Source: Prochlorococcus sp. AG-424-P23 | GTDB lineage: Bacteria > Cyanobacteriota > Cyanobacteriia > PCC-6307 > Cyanobiaceae | Assembly (NCBI GenBank): GCA_003210135.1 | Contig: QCNK01000008.1 | Coordinates: 1 to 63,803, forward strand | Length of the DNA stretch: 63,803 nt | Direction of reading: 5' to 3' | In this document: positions 21,001-31,147 of the stretch, in pieces | How the letters are laid out: every line of letters begins with the position of its first letter | Numbering within the stretch: position 1 is the stretch's first letter | Translations under genes and position numbers: made by a program | The notes under the pieces: model-generated | Databases searched by the model: none | What the model saw: only the letters and a program-made list of their open reading frames with translations | Told to the model about the DNA's origin: nothing

Positions 21001-22092
21001 ATGAAATCTATTAATAGTTGGAATTTAACAAATAATAAACTTCATCAATTATTCAAAGATAATAAAGAATTTATTTCAATTAAAGTCCGGGGTAATACTT
21101 GGGAGCCAATTACAAGATGGTTAAGATTTGATTCAAGAATATTTAGAGAAACTACTAGCAAAGCAAGAATAAACTTATACGATATTGAATCTCTAGCAGA
21201 AATTTATAACTACAGATCAGTTAGATGGAAAGCAAAAAAATTAACTCCTTTACCCACTAAGGTGATTCCACAATCTCTAAAAAATATTTTTCGTAAAATA
21301 CCAATAATAAAACAATTAGCCTACGAACTAGAAATAGTTTTTTATAAATATAGTGAAAATTTTTCCCAACATTTAATATCAATAGTAATTCCTGCAAGAA
21401 ATGAAGCTGGTAATAAAGAACTTTTAATAAATGCTTTAAACAAATTCAAAAATATACCCAATAAATTAGAAATTATATTCGTTGAGGGTAATAGTAATGA
21501 TAATACCTATAACATTTTGAAAGAGTTAAAAGAAAATTTCTCAAATTTTTTCAAGATATCTCTTTTAAGACAAACTTCTAAAGGGAAGAAAAATGCAGTT
21601 GCAGAGGGATTTAATATTTCTTCAGGTGAGACCCTAGCCATAATCGATAGTGATTTTACTGTAGATATTGATGACAGTATTGCAGCAATTATGGAATCAA
21701 CCAAAAATAAAAATATCCTAATTAATTGCGCCCGCACAACTTTTCCAATGGAAAAAGATGCGATGAGATGGGCAAACTATATAGGAAACAGACTTTTTGC
21801 GATATTTCTATCCATTCTCATAAATAAACCTGTATCAGATTCATTATGCGGAACAAAAGTTTTTTCAAGAAAATTGTTTGAACTTATGAAACAAAACGGA
21901 AGTTGGGATTCAAAATCTGACCCATTTGGAGACTTTACAATAATATTTGAAGCTGCAAACAATAATATTAAAATACTAAATTATCCTGTGAGGTATTACG
22001 CTAGAAAATCTGGAGCACCAAATATATCCAGATGGATAGATGGATTAAAACTTCTTAAAGTATGTTGGATCTATATGATTTCTGATATTTGA
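21001..22092 (+). CDS. Family 2 glycosyltransferase with an unassigned N-terminal extension
   Basis: A 363-residue protein. Residues 127-330 form a GT-A fold: SIVIPARNEAGN at 127-138, the donor-binding EGNSNDNT, and a D216-S-D218 metal motif in IIDSDFT. Residues 1-120 (rich in Arg, Trp and Lys) match nothing I recognise. No transmembrane segments are evident. The acceptor is unknown; a role in lipopolysaccharide or another cell-surface glycan is the default guess. It stands alone between tRNA-Thr and a radical SAM gene. Confidence 0.75.
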   Translation: MKSINSWNLTNNKLHQLFKDNKEFISIKVRGNTWEPITRWLRFDSRIFRETTSKARINLYDIESLAEIYNYRSVRWKAKKLTPLPTKVIPQSLKNIFRKIPIIKQLAYELEIVFYKYSENFSQHLISIVIPARNEAGNKELLINALNKFKNIPNKLEIIFVEGNSNDNTYNILKELKENFSNFFKISLLRQTSKGKKNAVAEGFNISSGETLAIIDSDFTVDIDDSIAAIMESTKNKNILINCARTTFPMEKDAMRWANYIGNRLFAIFLSILINKPVSDSLCGTKVFSRKLFELMKQNGSWDSKSDPFGDFTIIFEAANNNIKILNYPVRYYARKSGAPNISRWIDGLKLLKVCWIYMISDI

Positions 22093-22194
22093 ATTTAAGT
22101 AAGCTTTTCATTAGTATTTTCTAGAGATTTTTAATTTCTCCAAATTAGTAATAAAGTAGTTAGATTCTTAGAGAAAATTATTAATTTTCATGAC

Positions 22195-23814
22195 ATGAAT
22201 TTTAATTTAAAGTTCAAACAATCAAATAAAAAAAATTACTACAGAAGACAATATGGAAAAATCCTAACTGTAAGACTGCCTTGTAATCCGATATTTCCAA
22301 TAGGACCTATTTATTTAGCAGACCATATTCATAAAAGTTTTCCAATTATAGAGCAACAATTTATTGATCTAGCAATAATCCCATCAAATAAAGTTTCCAA
22401 ATATTTAGCTAGAAAAATCGATCAATTTAGACCTCATTTAATCATTTTTTCATGGAGAGATATACAAATTTATGCACCTGTTGATGGCAGAAGTGGCAAT
22501 CCCCTGCAAAACTCTTTTGAGGTTTTCTACTCAAAGAATATCCTTAAAAAAATTAGAGGTTCTTGGGGAGGATTAAAATTAATTGCATCTCATTATGGAG
22601 AAATATATAGAAATACTTCTTTAGTAAAGATGGGACTAAAGAGGGCTCAAAAATACAACAAAGATATAAAAATAATTTTAGGAGGGGGAGCCGTTAGTGT
22701 CTTCTATGAACAATTAGGGAATCTACTTCCAAAAGGAACTGTGATTTCTGTGGGAGAGGGAGAGAATCTCATTGAAAAAATCATTAAAGGAGATTCAATA
22801 GAGGAAGAAAGATGTTATGTCGCTGGGGAAAAACCTCGAAATAAATTAATACATGAACAACCTTCAGGCACTGTTAAAACTGCCTGCAACTATAAATATA
22901 TTAAATCAATATGGCCTGAATTTGATTGGTATATAGAAGGTGGAGACTACTATGTAGGGGTGCAAACAAAAAGAGGTTGTCCTCATAATTGTTGTTTCTG
23001 TGTTTATACAGTTGTGGAAGGGAAGCAGGTTCGAGTTAACCCTGTTAACGAAGTAATTAAAGAAATGAAGCAACTATATGATCTCGGAGTAAGGGGGTTC
23101 TGGTTCACCGATGCACAATTTATTCCAGCCAAAAAACATATTGAAGATGCAAAAACACTTTTGCAAGCTATTAAAGATCAAGGCTGGGACGATATTAATT
23201 GGGCTGCATACATAAGAGCAGATAATATCGATGCAGAGCTGGCTCAGCTTATGGTAGATACAGGTATGAGCTATTTCGAAATAGGAATCACCTCAGGATC
23301 TCAAGAACTTGTTAGGAAAATGAGATTAGCGTATGACCTTGAAACGGTTTTAACTAATTGCAGAATGCTAGTTCAATCAGGTTTCAAGAATCATGTTTCA
23401 GTCAATTATTCATTTAATGTTTTTGATGAAACGCCTAGCACAATAAGACAAACAATTGCATACCATAGAGAACTTGAAAATATTTTTGGTAAAGGCTTAG
23501 TTGATCCAGCAATATTTTTTATAGGTTTACAACCTCACACTCTTCTTGAGAAGTATGCCTTAGACAATAAAATTTTGAAGCCGAATTATAATCCAATGAG
23601 CATGATGCCCTGGACAGCGAGAAAACTTCTATGGAATCCAGGCTCATTAGGGAAAAAACTTGGTGAGGTTTGCTTAGAAGCTTTTGATAATCCAGATGAT
23701 GAATTTGGTAAAACAGTTATCAACATTCTTGAGAGAGAATATGGAAAGTCTTCATTAAAAGAATCATTAAAAGTCCGTCCCTTATCAGAGAGGAAATTAG
23801 CTCATTCTAAATAA
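22195..23814 (+). CDS. B12-binding-type radical SAM protein (PSII high-light acclimation type)
   Basis: A 539-residue protein. Residues 20-225 look like a cobalamin-binding-type Rossmann domain (ILGGGAVSVFYEQLG, GEGENLIEKI). The radical SAM core starts with C262-x3-C266-x2-C269 (RGCPHNCCFCVY), followed by a TIM-barrel stretch with GVRGFWFTDAQF and EIGITSGSQELVRKM. Similar cyanobacterial proteins are often annotated as photosystem II high-light-acclimation radical SAM proteins; I recall that name from family annotation and cannot verify the reaction. It is transcribed alone. Confidence 0.72.
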   Translation: MNFNLKFKQSNKKNYYRRQYGKILTVRLPCNPIFPIGPIYLADHIHKSFPIIEQQFIDLAIIPSNKVSKYLARKIDQFRPHLIIFSWRDIQIYAPVDGRSGNPLQNSFEVFYSKNILKKIRGSWGGLKLIASHYGEIYRNTSLVKMGLKRAQKYNKDIKIILGGGAVSVFYEQLGNLLPKGTVISVGEGENLIEKIIKGDSIEEERCYVAGEKPRNKLIHEQPSGTVKTACNYKYIKSIWPEFDWYIEGGDYYVGVQTKRGCPHNCCFCVYTVVEGKQVRVNPVNEVIKEMKQLYDLGVRGFWFTDAQFIPAKKHIEDAKTLLQAIKDQGWDDINWAAYIRADNIDAELAQLMVDTGMSYFEIGITSGSQELVRKMRLAYDLETVLTNCRMLVQSGFKNHVSVNYSFNVFDETPSTIRQTIAYHRELENIFGKGLVDPAIFFIGLQPHTLLEKYALDNKILKPNYNPMSMMPWTARKLLWNPGSLGKKLGEVCLEAFDNPDDEFGKTVINILEREYGKSSLKESLKVRPLSERKLAHSK

Positions 23815-23827
23815 TCAATTCACTTAA

Positions 23828-24145
23828 TTAATCTTCTTTCTCAATTGAACTGGAAATGCCTCTCGATTTTAATGATTCTGAATAAAATTCTGCTGGCTCT
23901 AAATCACAAACAATTACCAAACCAACGCCCGTATTGTGAGCCTCTAACATTATTGAGATAGCATCTTGTTCGCTTAATTGCGGCACAACTTCTCGTAGCG
24001 AAATAGTTACATACTCCATTGAATTAACTGGATCGTTATGAAGTAAAACCTTATATCTTGGAGATTTATTTTTTAATTCAGCAGGTTTCTTTTCAATTAC
24101 TGCTGAATTATTACTAACACTTTGTTCTAGCTTTATAGATAGCAT
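23828..24145 (-). CDS. clpS: ATP-dependent Clp protease adaptor ClpS
   Basis: A 105-residue ClpS. After a variable N-terminus, the N-degron pocket motif YKVLLHNDPVNSMEYV is at about 31-46, followed by MLEAHNTGVGLVIVCDLEPAEFY. ClpS hands N-end-rule substrates to ClpC/ClpAP. Cyanobacteria usually have two ClpS; this one fits the canonical ClpS1. It is 31 bases after dapL in the same direction and convergent with the radical SAM gene (13 bases). Confidence 0.93.
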   Translation of the reverse strand: MLSIKLEQSVSNNSAVIEKKPAELKNKSPRYKVLLHNDPVNSMEYVTISLREVVPQLSEQDAISIMLEAHNTGVGLVIVCDLEPAEFYSESLKSRGISSSIEKED

Positions 24146-24176
24146 TAAAATTTTAGAATCTAAATATTACTCATAA

Positions 24177-25403
24177 TTATATATTAATTATTCTATCCAT
24201 TGCATCAATAACATTTGATCGTGAGTTAAACGCGGACAAACGAAAATATCCCTCTCCAGATAATCCAAATCCACTGCCAGGTGTGCCTACTACACTAACT
24301 TTTTGAAGAAGGAAATCAAAAAAGTCCCAAGAAGTCAATTTATCAGGAACTTTAATCCAGATATAGGGAGCATTGTCCCCACCATAAACCTTAAAACCTG
24401 CAGTCTGAAGTTTGTTTTTCATGATTTTTGCATTTTCCATGTAAAAATCAATTAATCCTTTCACCTCTTTCTTCCCTTCAGAAGAATAAACGGCCTCTGC
24501 TCCTCTCTGAACCACATAACTTACTCCATTGAACTTTGTAGATTGCCGCCTATTCCAGAGAGGCCATAAATCTATTTCCTGACTTGTTGAACTCAAACCT
24601 TTGAGATTTTTAGGTATTACTGTAAAAGCACATCTAACTCCAGTGAATCCTGCATTTTTTGAAAAAGATCTAAATTCAATAGCACAATCCTTTGCCCCCT
24701 CAATTTCATATATTGAATGAGGAATATTTTCATCTTGAATAAATGCTTCATAAGCTGCATCAAAAAGTATTAAAGATTTATTTTGAAGAGCATAATCAAC
24801 CCACTTTCTCAATTCATCTTTAGTAATAGTTGCGCCAGTGGGATTATTAGGAAAACAAAGATATATAATATCAACTTTTTTTTCAGGTATCTTTGGCAAA
24901 AAGTTATTTATTTCGTTTATTGCAAGATATGTTAATCCTTGATAAGTTCCATTTTCAAGTGCATCTCCAGTTCTGCCCGTCATAACGTTACTATCTACAT
25001 AAACAGGGTAAACAGGGTCTGTTACAGCAATTGAATTATCTTTACCAAGAATATCTAAAATATTACTACTATCACATTTAGAACCATCTGACACAAAGAT
25101 TTCTTCGGGGGATATTTGACAGCCTCTCGAAATAAAATCATGCTCAGATATTTTTTCTCTGAGCCAAGAATAACCTTGTTCCGGCCCATAACCTCTAAAA
25201 CCTTCTGCCGTGCCCATGTCATCTAAAGCTTTAGTCATAGCCTCTACACAAGCTCTTGGCAGTGGCTCTGTAACATCTCCTATGCCAAGCTTGATGATTT
25301 CAGCATTCTTATTTGATTGAGAATATATTTTTACCCTCTTAGCAATTTCAGGGAATAAATAGCCTGCTTTGAGTTTTAAATAATTTTCGTTTACTAGAAC
25401 CAC
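24177..25403 (-). CDS. dapL: LL-diaminopimelate aminotransferase
   Basis: A 408-residue class I/II PLP aminotransferase of the DapL type, converting tetrahydrodipicolinate to LL-diaminopimelate in one step for lysine and peptidoglycan synthesis. Signatures: [39 protein letters not shown] and the PLP lysine in [12 protein letters not shown] (K249). This route is characteristic of cyanobacteria, plants and chlamydiae. The start is GTG (25401-25403). Confidence 0.96.
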   Translation of the reverse strand: MVLVNENYLKLKAGYLFPEIAKRVKIYSQSNKNAEIIKLGIGDVTEPLPRACVEAMTKALDDMGTAEGFRGYGPEQGYSWLREKISEHDFISRGCQISPEEIFVSDGSKCDSSNILDILGKDNSIAVTDPVYPVYVDSNVMTGRTGDALENGTYQGLTYLAINEINNFLPKIPEKKVDIIYLCFPNNPTGATITKDELRKWVDYALQNKSLILFDAAYEAFIQDENIPHSIYEIEGAKDCAIEFRSFSKNAGFTGVRCAFTVIPKNLKGLSSTSQEIDLWPLWNRRQSTKFNGVSYVVQRGAEAVYSSEGKKEVKGLIDFYMENAKIMKNKLQTAGFKVYGGDNAPYIWIKVPDKLTSWDFFDFLLQKVSVVGTPGSGFGLSGEGYFRLSAFNSRSNVIDAMDRIINI

Positions 25404-25700
25404 TTTAGATAAAAAATTTCATCAATATTAGAATAATGGATTATCGTGCTTTAGTGGAGATTAGATGTTAATATTATTCTAGTTATGATTAATTCAAGTG
25501 ATAATCATAGCTATGAATTCAACTTCAATTAGTTTGTAAATCGTTTAAAGCTTTATAAATAGCAGAACCCAACCACTTAAACTTTATTAATTTTAAAAAG
25601 TACATATACACCAATTCTAAAAATGCTTTCTTAAAAGATTAAGAATCTAATTATTTACTTTAGATGATTTTCAAAATCCAAACCATTCATAATCAATTAT
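25404..25700. other. dapL/rne divergent spacer (long rne leader)
   Basis: The 297-base AT-rich spacer carries both promoters. A TATAAA at 25554-25559 could be an rne -10, which would give a leader of about 135 bases rich in A and U; RNase E leaders are commonly long and serve autoregulation. No strong hairpin or conserved leader element was recognised, and no ORF with a start exceeds a few codons. The promoter call is weak. Confidence 0.3.
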
Positions 25701-27521
25701 ATGTCTCAGCAAATTATCATCGCTGAGCAGGCTCGAATTGCAGCACTACTCACAGATGATCGAGTTGATGAATTAATCGTCGCACAAGGTCAATATCAAA
25801 TTGGCGATATTTTCTTAGGAACAGTTGAAAATGTTCTCCCTGGCATTGATGCCGCTTTCATAGATATTGGTGAAAGTGATAAAAATGGATTCATCCATGT
25901 TTCAGATCTAGGACCACTAAGACTCAAAAAAGGAACATTTGGAATTACTGAATTACTAGAACCAAAACAAAAAGTTCTTGTACAAGTCATAAAAGAACCA
26001 ACAGGGTCTAAAGGCCCTAGACTAACCGGGAACATATCAATCCCTGGTAAATTCTTGATATTACAGCCTTATGGCCAGGGAGTAAATATCTCAAGAAAAA
26101 TAAATACAGAAACAGAGCGGAGCCGTTTAAAAGCTCTTGGGGTTTTAATAAAACCGCCCAGCACAGGTTTATTATTTAGAACAGAGGCTGAAAAGATAAA
26201 AGAAGAACTACTAATTGATGATTTAGAAAATTTAATTCAGCAATGGGAAAATGTATTAAAAGTTTCTGAATCTTCTAATCCACCAAATTTAATAAAAAGA
26301 GATGATGATTTCTCTCTTAAGATCTTGAGAGATTATATTAAATCATCAACTAAAAGCATAATTATCGATAGTAAATTTTCAGTTCAAAGATCAAAAGATT
26401 TTTTGACAAATTTTGAATCTGATATAGATATTGAATTTCACGATAACAGTTTAAACCAACATATTTTAGATAAGTACGAAATCAAGAAAACAATTCAAAA
26501 AGCTCTTCAGCCTAGAGTAGATCTGCCTTCAGGGGGTTATATAATAATCGAACCTACTGAAGCTTTAACAGTTATTGATGTTAACTCAGGATCATTTACA
26601 AGATCTGCAAACTCAAGACAAACCGTTTTGTGGACAAATTGCGAAGCAGCAGTCGAAATCTCAAGACAAATGAAATTAAGAAATATCGGTGGAGTCATCG
26701 TAGTAGATTTTATTGATATGGAATCTAGAAGAGATCAATTCCAGTTACTTGAGCATTTTACTGCAGCAATAAAGGATGATTCTGCTAGACCTCAAATAGC
26801 TCAGCTTACTGAATTAGGTTTAGTTGAGTTAACCAGAAAAAGACAAGGTCAAAATATATATGAAATATTCGGTAAAAAATGTTCTTCATGTAATGGTACA
26901 GGACAGGTAGAAAATATCTTAAATCACGAAATTTCCAACTTAAAAATTAAGAATTTTGAAGATAAATCTAATAAATCAATCGATATAAAATCTTTTGATA
27001 TAGATACTTTTCAAACAACTGATAAGCAGGAAAAAATAATTGACAAGGATTTAATTAACTCCAAAGACCAAAGTAAGGAAAATTCTTCTAATAAAAAAGA
27101 AAATGACAATAATAATTTGAACCAAATAAATTCAAAAGAAAAAAATATAATAACTGTTGACCTTACGAATGAAGAAAAAATTGTTTTCAGTCAATTAGGT
27201 ATTAATCCACTCATAAAGTTAGGTAAAGAATATCTAACCAGCAATAATTTTGTTCGTTTAAAAGACAGTAGCAAAAAAAACGAAAAAACTCTAAATAATA
27301 GAAAAACGAAATCAAAACAAAAAAAAGAAATCTCAAAATCGGAAGAAGAAAAGATTCAGATCAATATTGAATCAATCGCGAACCCTAACGAAAAATTAAT
27401 TAATAAAACTAATGAAAGTAATGAAGCTTTATTTATAGATAAAAAAGATGAAATTGAACTTACAGATGAGCTAAAAAATGCAAGAAAAAAAAGGAGAAGA
27501 TCTTCAGCAAGCATTGAATAA
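25701..27521 (+). CDS. rne: Ribonuclease E
   Basis: A 606-residue cyanobacterial-type RNase E/G endoribonuclease. It has an N-terminal S1 domain (about 35-120), catalytic Asp in TVIDVNSG (D293) and VVDFIDME (D336), and the Zn-link CSSCNGTGQ (C394, C397). From about 410 to 606 it is a Lys/Asn-rich disordered tail ending in RKKRRRSSA (595-603), the kind of C-terminal nonapeptide reported to recruit PNPase in cyanobacteria. rnhB starts inside these last codons in another frame. Confidence 0.96.
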   Translation: MSQQIIIAEQARIAALLTDDRVDELIVAQGQYQIGDIFLGTVENVLPGIDAAFIDIGESDKNGFIHVSDLGPLRLKKGTFGITELLEPKQKVLVQVIKEPTGSKGPRLTGNISIPGKFLILQPYGQGVNISRKINTETERSRLKALGVLIKPPSTGLLFRTEAEKIKEELLIDDLENLIQQWENVLKVSESSNPPNLIKRDDDFSLKILRDYIKSSTKSIIIDSKFSVQRSKDFLTNFESDIDIEFHDNSLNQHILDKYEIKKTIQKALQPRVDLPSGGYIIIEPTEALTVIDVNSGSFTRSANSRQTVLWTNCEAAVEISRQMKLRNIGGVIVVDFIDMESRRDQFQLLEHFTAAIKDDSARPQIAQLTELGLVELTRKRQGQNIYEIFGKKCSSCNGTGQVENILNHEISNLKIKNFEDKSNKSIDIKSFDIDTFQTTDKQEKIIDKDLINSKDQSKENSSNKKENDNNNLNQINSKEKNIITVDLTNEEKIVFSQLGINPLIKLGKEYLTSNNFVRLKDSSKKNEKTLNNRKTKSKQKKEISKSEEEKIQINIESIANPNEKLINKTNESNEALFIDKKDEIELTDELKNARKKRRRSSASIE

Positions 27522-28095
27522 AGTATCCGAAGTTGGTATAGATGAAGTTGGAAGAGGAGCAATTTTTGGTCCAGTTTTCTCAGCGGTTGTAGTATTAACT
27601 GAAAAAAATAAATTTATCTTGAAACAATCTGGAGTAACGGATAGTAAAAAATTAACTCCCAAAAAAAGAAAATTACTTTTGCCAAAGATTTTATTACTCT
27701 CTTCAGATTATGGAATTGGACAATCCTCAGCAAGAGAGATAGATAAGCTTGGTATCAGAGTTGCTACAGAACTTTCAATGTTACGAGCAATAAAAAAATT
27801 AAAAGAGAAGCCATCTGAATTAATAATTGATGGCCCCTTATTATTCAGGCCATGGCGCGGAATTCAGAAAAATATAGTGTCTGGAGACTCAAAGTTTATC
27901 TCGATAGCTTCAGCGAGCATACTCGCAAAAGTATCGCGCGACAATCTAATGGAGAATTTAGAAAAAAAATATTCTGGATACTTGATATTCAAAAATAAAG
28001 GTTACGGTACTAGAGAGCATCTTTCACTTATCAAGAAAAATGGAATAACTAATCTTCATAGGAAAAGTTTTTTAAAAAAATCAAATCTTGTTTAA
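27478..28095 (+). CDS. rnhB: Ribonuclease HII
   Basis: A 205-residue RNase HII removing ribonucleotides from DNA hybrids. Catalytic D22 and E23 are in [19 protein letters not shown] supplies the third acidic residue and [20 protein letters not shown] is the C-terminal signature. The ATG at 27478 overlaps rne by 44 bases; an in-frame TTG at 27514 would shorten it by 12 residues, but neither has a well-spaced SD. The rne-rnhB pair is usual in cyanobacteria. The 3' end overlaps the convergent DUF1997 gene by 15 bases. Confidence 0.95.
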   Translation: MQEKKGEDLQQALNKVSEVGIDEVGRGAIFGPVFSAVVVLTEKNKFILKQSGVTDSKKLTPKKRKLLLPKILLLSSDYGIGQSSAREIDKLGIRVATELSMLRAIKKLKEKPSELIIDGPLLFRPWRGIQKNIVSGDSKFISIASASILAKVSRDNLMENLEKKYSGYLIFKNKGYGTREHLSLIKKNGITNLHRKSFLKKSNLV

Positions 28096-28599
28096 TTCAC
28101 ACCAATCTAAAAAATCTTTAACTAATTGCTGCTGAACTCTTGACTTGATACCTAATAGAATTCCATTTAATACCGAATGACCAGTAGATTCCAAAATTTT
28201 TTTTGGCACCAGTTTAAGTAAAGGGGGTTGGCTTACAGATACCCCTAGAAGCGCTTCACCTTCTAAACCAATATTAGTTGCTTCTAGATTCGCTTTCAAA
28301 ATAAGATTAAAATCATCTATCATTCCCAAACCATCTAATGTACTTTCAAGAGCACTCATTTTTAAAATTCCATCATTATTTTCTACTGCAATTGAAACAA
28401 CAGGGTTAATATCTAATTGAAAGACCTTAAAACTTGTTACTGTATACTTGTATCTACCTTCTCCCTCTGGTACTAATTTTTTGGAGTCAAGCATTGCTCC
28501 AACAACTCTTTCTTCTTCCAAAAGATATTTAGAAAGATATTCTTTATTACGTGTTACAGAAAGCTTTAATTTCTGCTTAGCATCAAAAGACAATAGCAT
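28081..28599 (-). CDS. DUF1997 family protein
   Basis: A 172-residue protein resembling DUF1997, found in cyanobacteria and chloroplasts, with the pattern of an SRPBCC-like beta-rich fold ([21 protein letters not shown] and a C-terminal helix ending [12 protein letters not shown]). No signal peptide or membrane segment. Function is unknown. It is 52 bases from the divergent pheA start and overlaps the rnhB 3' end. Confidence 0.7.
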   Translation of the reverse strand: MLLSFDAKQKLKLSVTRNKEYLSKYLLEEERVVGAMLDSKKLVPEGEGRYKYTVTSFKVFQLDINPVVSIAVENNDGILKMSALESTLDGLGMIDDFNLILKANLEATNIGLEGEALLGVSVSQPPLLKLVPKKILESTGHSVLNGILLGIKSRVQQQLVKDFLDWCELNKI

Positions 28600-28651
28600 T
28601 TTCTATATTCCTCCAATGCTTATTTGATCTCTTTTTTTTTTACGATTAATC

Positions 28652-29497
28652 ATGCGCAAACAAGTTGCATATTTAGGACCTAAAGGAACATACGCAGAAA
28701 AAGCAGCTCATATTTTATCAAAGCTTGCCAATTTTCAGACACCTATATTTGTACCATGTAATGGGTTACATTCGGTTATTAAATCAATAGCGTACAACAA
28801 TTGTGATGCTGCTGTAGTTCCTATTGAAAATTCTGTAGAAGGTGGAGTTACAGCTACCCTAGATGCTCTCTGGAAATATTCCGATATTTACATCAATAAA
28901 GCAGTTGTTTTACCCATAAAACATGCATTAATTAGTGATGGAAAACTTTCAAATATTTCAGAAGTATTATCTCATCCTCAGGCATTAGCTCAATGTTCAG
29001 AATGGTTATCTGAAAATCTTCCACATGCAATTCCTCTTCCAACAAATTCAACATCTGAAGCTGTCAATATGGTAAAGGGGAGTAAATTCAGAGCAGCTAT
29101 AGGTTCAAAATCATTAATTCAAATAGAGGGACTTAAAGAATTAGCCTTCCCTATTAATGATGTTGCAGGTAATTGCACTAGATTTGTCTTATTGAGCAAG
29201 GAATCAAATACAAATTTGGCTAATATTGCCAGTTTTGCTTTCTCATTGAAATCAAATAAACCTGGCGCTTTACTCAAAGCTATCAGCAATATTGCAGATT
29301 TTGGTTTTAATATGAGTAAAATAGAATCTAGACCTTCTAAAAGAGAATTAGGCGAATATATAATTTATATTGATTTAGAAATAAATAATCAAAATAACAT
29401 TGAAAATTTTCTTGAATTAAAAAATAAGTTAAAACCCCTTTGCAATAATTTTGTAGATTTTGGAAATTATCATTCTGAAAATATTGAACTAGAGTAA
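28652..29497 (+). CDS. pheA: Prephenate dehydratase
   Basis: A 281-residue monofunctional prephenate dehydratase making phenylpyruvate for phenylalanine. Residues 1-180 carry the catalytic domain (YLGPKGTYAEKAA, AAVVPIENSVEGGVTATLD, and the catalytic Thr-containing NCTRFVLL). Residues about 195-275 are an ACT domain with the GALLKAISNIADFGFNMSKIESRP effector-binding motif, so feedback control by Phe is expected. No chorismate mutase domain is fused. Confidence 0.96.
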   Translation: MRKQVAYLGPKGTYAEKAAHILSKLANFQTPIFVPCNGLHSVIKSIAYNNCDAAVVPIENSVEGGVTATLDALWKYSDIYINKAVVLPIKHALISDGKLSNISEVLSHPQALAQCSEWLSENLPHAIPLPTNSTSEAVNMVKGSKFRAAIGSKSLIQIEGLKELAFPINDVAGNCTRFVLLSKESNTNLANIASFAFSLKSNKPGALLKAISNIADFGFNMSKIESRPSKRELGEYIIYIDLEINNQNNIENFLELKNKLKPLCNNFVDFGNYHSENIELE

Positions 29498-29498
29498 T

Positions 29499-30434
29499 TT
29501 ATCCTCTACATTTAAAAACTCCAAATTCCATTAAACCTTTTCTAAATGCCCAATTCATTAGAATTATTGTTGGAATCTCTCTAATTGACTTCACTATCGC
29601 AAAAGGTCCGAGGGACAAAATTGCAAAAGGTCGTCTAATACCTTCAATAATTGAATCGTACCATGAGGGATTTGTATAGGAATTCCAATTTTCAGAAATA
29701 ACTATTCCCGCACTATTTTTGTTAATTCTGAGTATCTTACTGAATTCTTTAATACTAATAAAATTGGGATGCACCCATTGTTCAAGTAATTGTTTGAGAA
29801 CTAACTTCTCAAAAAAAGATGGGGGGCATGCCTCAAGGTCTCTTGAGTTCCAATCAGCCAATGCTAAATATCCTCCTGGTCTTAAAGTTCTAAGCATTTC
29901 ATCTGCAAACCTAGTTTTATCATTCATGTGCGCGCCAGCCTCAACACTCCAAATCGCATCAAATGATCCATCATCAAATTTCAAATCCAAAGCATCCATA
30001 ACTTGGAAGTTACAATTTAACCCATAAGGCGTAAGCTCTCTTGCTCTTTTAACTTGAGCCGGACTAATAGTGATACCGGTCACATTAAATCCATAATATT
30101 TTGCAAGAATCCTGGAACTTCCCCCTATTCCGCAACCTACATCAAGTATTCTTGAACCTTTTGGCAATTTATCTATACCACTCCACTTAACTAATTCATG
30201 AACAAACTGAACTTTAGCCTTTCTAAAATCAATATTTTTTTTGCCTAAAGGATAAAAGCCCAAATGTATATGTTCTCCCCATAATCTTTCAAGTAATTTA
30301 TCCTGGGTCCAAGCATCATAAGCAGAAGCTACTGTTCCGGAAGAAATATATTTTCTAGCATTAATTCTCCATATGATAAATAGGACTAGGAATAATAAAA
30401 CCAATAAAAAAAAAGGTAATAAAAATTCAAACAT
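29499..30434 (-). CDS. MPBQ/MSBQ-type SAM methyltransferase (plastoquinone/tocopherol pathway)
   Basis: A 311-residue class I methyltransferase with an N-terminal membrane anchor (residues 3-22). SAM motif I is ILDVGCGIGGSSRI (96-109). The sequence strongly resembles Synechocystis Sll0418 as I remember it: AYD.W..D..LE..WG.HIHLG, DVGCGIGGSSRILA, NVTGITISP, and the C-terminal REVPTIILM block. That enzyme methylates 2-methyl-6-phytyl- or solanesyl-benzoquinol. Prochlorococcus makes plastoquinone, so that is the likely product route. Confidence 0.8.
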   Translation of the reverse strand: MFEFLLPFFLLVLLFLVLFIIWRINARKYISSGTVASAYDAWTQDKLLERLWGEHIHLGFYPLGKKNIDFRKAKVQFVHELVKWSGIDKLPKGSRILDVGCGIGGSSRILAKYYGFNVTGITISPAQVKRARELTPYGLNCNFQVMDALDLKFDDGSFDAIWSVEAGAHMNDKTRFADEMLRTLRPGGYLALADWNSRDLEACPPSFFEKLVLKQLLEQWVHPNFISIKEFSKILRINKNSAGIVISENWNSYTNPSWYDSIIEGIRRPFAILSLGPFAIVKSIREIPTIILMNWAFRKGLMEFGVFKCRG

Positions 30435-31091
30435 TTAATTTTCTTTTATATCAGGAAAACTTTCTTTCAATGCTGTTCTTGCTGCAAGTTGTTTTCTTGT
30501 ATTATCAAGCATTTCATACTCTCTTTGCAAACGAGTAAAAGTATTTCTTTCTTCAAGAAGTCTTTGCTGTTCTTCCGCAACAGGACCACCCAGATGAGCT
30601 CCTATCCAAAATGACAAATCAAGTGGGTTATCAGGTAATTTATCAGGTAAATTTTTCTTAGTATTAGTCAATTTACTTGTTAAATTAATAACATCACTAA
30701 GTGCTTCTATCACTGAATCTTTTAGAGAATCTAATTTTTGAATATCATCAATATTGTCATCACTAATCCAGCTAACCATGGCAGAACAAAAAGGGGTAGA
30801 ACGTATGATTTCTAAGACTTGAAATCTTTGTTGTCCAATAGTGATAATATTACTTCTCCCATCCTCTGCAGTTTGATGCTTTATGATTTGAGCGCAACAT
30901 CCAACATTAGCCATACTTTTAGTTTTTGGGTCCCATTTAATCACCCCAAACATAGAATCGGTTTCAAGAACAGATTTAAGCATAATTCTGTATCTTGATT
31001 CAAAAATATGTAAAGGTAATACTTCCTGAGGAAAAAGGACTACTTCTGGCAAAGGAAATATAGGTAATTCCCTTACAGAGAGTTCTCCCAT
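30435..31091 (-). CDS. LON substrate-binding domain protein
   Basis: A 218-residue stand-alone LON N-terminal domain: LPIFPLPEVVLFPQEVLPLHIFE then RYRIMLKSVL, IGQQRFQVLE, and a helical C-terminus with LEERNTFTRLQREYEMLD. The AAA+ ATPase and Ser-Lys protease domains of Lon are absent, so it is not itself a protease. Its stop abuts the methyltransferase start with no gap, suggesting coupling, and it follows rpsJ by 56 bases. Function in cyanobacteria is unknown. Confidence 0.85.
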   Translation of the reverse strand: MGELSVRELPIFPLPEVVLFPQEVLPLHIFESRYRIMLKSVLETDSMFGVIKWDPKTKSMANVGCCAQIIKHQTAEDGRSNIITIGQQRFQVLEIIRSTPFCSAMVSWISDDNIDDIQKLDSLKDSVIEALSDVINLTSKLTNTKKNLPDKLPDNPLDLSFWIGAHLGGPVAEEQQRLLEERNTFTRLQREYEMLDNTRKQLAARTALKESFPDIKEN

Positions 31092-31147
31092 TTCAACCTC
31101 ATTACAATATTTTTATACTAATCAATTTAGGGCGTTTTCGGGCTTTC

